The notes under the pieces are model-generated. The model ran no database searches. It was not told where the DNA came from and saw nothing but the letters and a program-made list of their open reading frames with translations. The position numbers and the translations under genes are program-made. A stretch of DNA of 5,490 nucleotides from a bacterium MnTg04 (lineage in GTDB: Bacteria; Pseudomonadota; Gammaproteobacteria; Steroidobacterales; MnTg04), in contig BFAU01000132.1 of assembly GCA_008975185.1 (NCBI GenBank), positions 1-5,490 of the forward strand, given 5' to 3'. Positions 4,343 through 5,490 of the stretch are shown here, in pieces; within the stretch, counting starts at the first letter, position 1; each line of letters opens with the position of its first letter.

Positions 4343-5490
4343 TCAATATGAGGGGCCTTCCTCATACTCCAGTCCGGCCTTGGCCGCCTGTGCCTTGACC
4401 GCTTCGTAGAGCTGCTGATCCAGTGAGTCCTTCAAACCGCCGGCATCCTCGACTTTCTTCTCGAGAAAGCTGTCGCGGTCTTCGGACAATGCCCTGATCC
4501 GCCGTTGCAGGTCGTCGCGCTTGGAGGCGAGATCGGCGACATACGCTTTCTGCTCGGCGCGCGCCATCGGCTTCAATGCTGCTGGCAACGCCTCTGTATC
4601 GATCTCATCGAGCTCCACGGTGCCGCTGGCAATCGCGTCGACCAGTTCATTCTCACCGAGAAGATTGGCCCTGCCGCCGACCGTAGCGTTGAAGACCCCT
4701 CGCCTGGCGAGCGACGCGACCGAGGCGCTTGCGTGCAGCTTGTCGGTTGCGGCGACTTTGCTCTTCATCCTTTCCTTCTCTTCGTCCGTGCCATAGTAGA
4801 GGCGCGTATCGTCGAGTTGAGCCGACAATTGGGCGATCTTGTCATCGTACGGCGTGGTGAAAGCCACCGCTCCGCCGGCCTGATCGACCTGGAAGAAATT
4901 ACCGTGTCCCAGGCTCGCGATCTGCGTCCAGGGGGCGACCGTCGTCGACATCCCGCCGCACTGAATCGTGTTGATGACAATCCCCTTTTCGAGCGCGTCC
5001 GCTACGATCGCCGGGTAACGCACCTCGTTATAGTCCATATGAGGCGGCGCATCGCCGACCAGGAAAATGACCTGGTAAGCTTGGTCGCCCTGGCTCCAGG
5101 ACATGCCGTGTACGGCATCGTAGAGTGCCTTGTTGACGCTCTCGGGCGTGTCGCCACCGCCGTCAGCCTGGAAATCCATCAGTTTTGCGTAGACGGAATC
5201 GAGATCGGAGGAGAGATCGACCAGTTTGGTCACGTACCGATCGCCTCGGTCACGATAGGCGACCAGGCCGATGCGGATCTCCGGCGTCGGCTGTGCCGAG
5301 GCCATGGTCGTTGCGATCGACCAGATCTTTTCCTTCGCGGTCTGGATGAGGCCGCTCATGCTGCCGGTCGTATCCAGTACGAAAACCACATCGACCCTGG
5401 GTTTGTTCAATGTAATGAGATGGTTTGACGGTGGGTCCACCGCGATGTTCTTGGCAAGAAGCTGCGGGTAGTACACGACCACTCCCAGCG
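4343..5490 (-). CDS. VWA-domain protein with complete MIDAS site, 5' end outside the window
   Basis: The reading frame is open to the right edge, so the true start is probably outside. The first in-window GTG (5482) would give 379 residues but has no spaced ribosome-binding site. Numbering from that GTG, a von Willebrand factor A domain spans about 29-215. Its metal-ion-dependent adhesion site is DTTGSMS 37-43 (D37, T39, S41), with T112 in GGGDTPES and D144 in FLVGDAPPH, so divalent-metal ligand binding should be intact. A conserved-looking tail (220-300) is followed by a charged, probably coiled-coil helix (about 300-370; RAEQKAYVADLASKRDDLQ and on). The residues at the edge (LGVVVYYPQLLA) are hydrophobic and could be the end of a signal peptide or membrane anchor, suggesting an exported or envelope protein; this is inference. 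VWA domains mediate protein-protein contacts; the partner is unknown. It is convergent with the DUF4124 gene, with a terminator between them. Confidence 0.85.
   Translation of the reverse strand, partial: LGVVVYYPQLLAKNIAVDPPSNHLITLNKPRVDVVFVLDTTGSMSGLIQTAKEKIWSIATTMASAQPTPEIRIGLVAYRDRGDRYVTKLVDLSSDLDSVYAKLMDFQADGGGDTPESVNKALYDAVHGMSWSQGDQAYQVIFLVGDAPPHMDYNEVRYPAIVADALEKGIVINTIQCGGMSTTVAPWTQIASLGHGNFFQVDQAGGAVAFTTPYDDKIAQLSAQLDDTRLYYGTDEEKERMKSKVAATDKLHASASVASLARRGVFNATVGGRANLLGENELVDAIASGTVELDEIDTEALPAALKPMARAEQKAYVADLASKRDDLQRRIRALSEDRDSFLEKKVEDAGGLKDSLDQQLYEAVKAQAAKAGLEYEEGPSY

Noticed and set aside
4505..5428. 307-codon plus-strand open frame
   Set aside because: It lies entirely antisense to the VWA gene, whose MIDAS motifs are unmistakable. 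The translation has no recognisable domain, and long antisense frames are common opposite G+C-rich codons.

Overview
The window looks like chromosomal DNA of a proteobacterium, most probably a gammaproteobacterium. The reasons are a DUF4124 secreted protein (a family found mainly in Proteobacteria), a glyoxalase II-type hydrolase, Shine-Dalgarno-led starts, short convergent gaps with hairpins, and a CRP-type operator half-site pair. Base composition is moderate by eye, richer in G+C in the right-hand VWA gene than in the middle. I see no transposase, integrase, tRNA, rRNA, CRISPR array or phage structural gene.

Layout from left to right. (1) 16-807, minus strand: a glyoxalase II-like metallo-beta-lactamase-fold thioesterase with all seven metal ligands but altered glutathione-contact positions. 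(2) 808-1027: a divergent spacer. It holds an unlisted, Cys-containing 33-codon ORF (890-991, +) with a good ribosome-binding site, 36 nt before the next gene. (3) 1028-2851, plus strand: a one-piece ABC exporter (membrane domain plus ATPase) with every catalytic motif and no N-terminal peptidase domain. (4) 2907-3521, minus strand, convergent with the exporter: a small 2-oxoglutarate/Fe(II) dioxygenase with an intact HxD...H...R site. (5) 3522-3772: a divergent regulatory spacer. It carries a TGTGA-N6-TCACG palindrome placed exactly 41.5 bp before the start predicted from a CATAAT -10 box. (6) 3773-4255, plus strand: a secreted DUF4124-type protein whose signature motif is duplicated in tandem. 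(7) 4298-4321: an intrinsic terminator serving mainly the minus strand. (8) 4343 to the right edge, minus strand: a VWA-domain protein with a complete MIDAS site, cut at its 5' end by the window.

These genes are mostly single transcription units in alternating orientation, so no tight operon is evident. The only same-strand pair that could be co-transcribed is the mini-ORF and the exporter. A system of small peptide, exporter and 2OG dioxygenase is a possible reading, but it rests on proximity and is speculative. The better supported new observations are the class II CRP-like promoter, the DUF4124 motif duplication, and the glyoxalase II subgroup with changed substrate-site residues.
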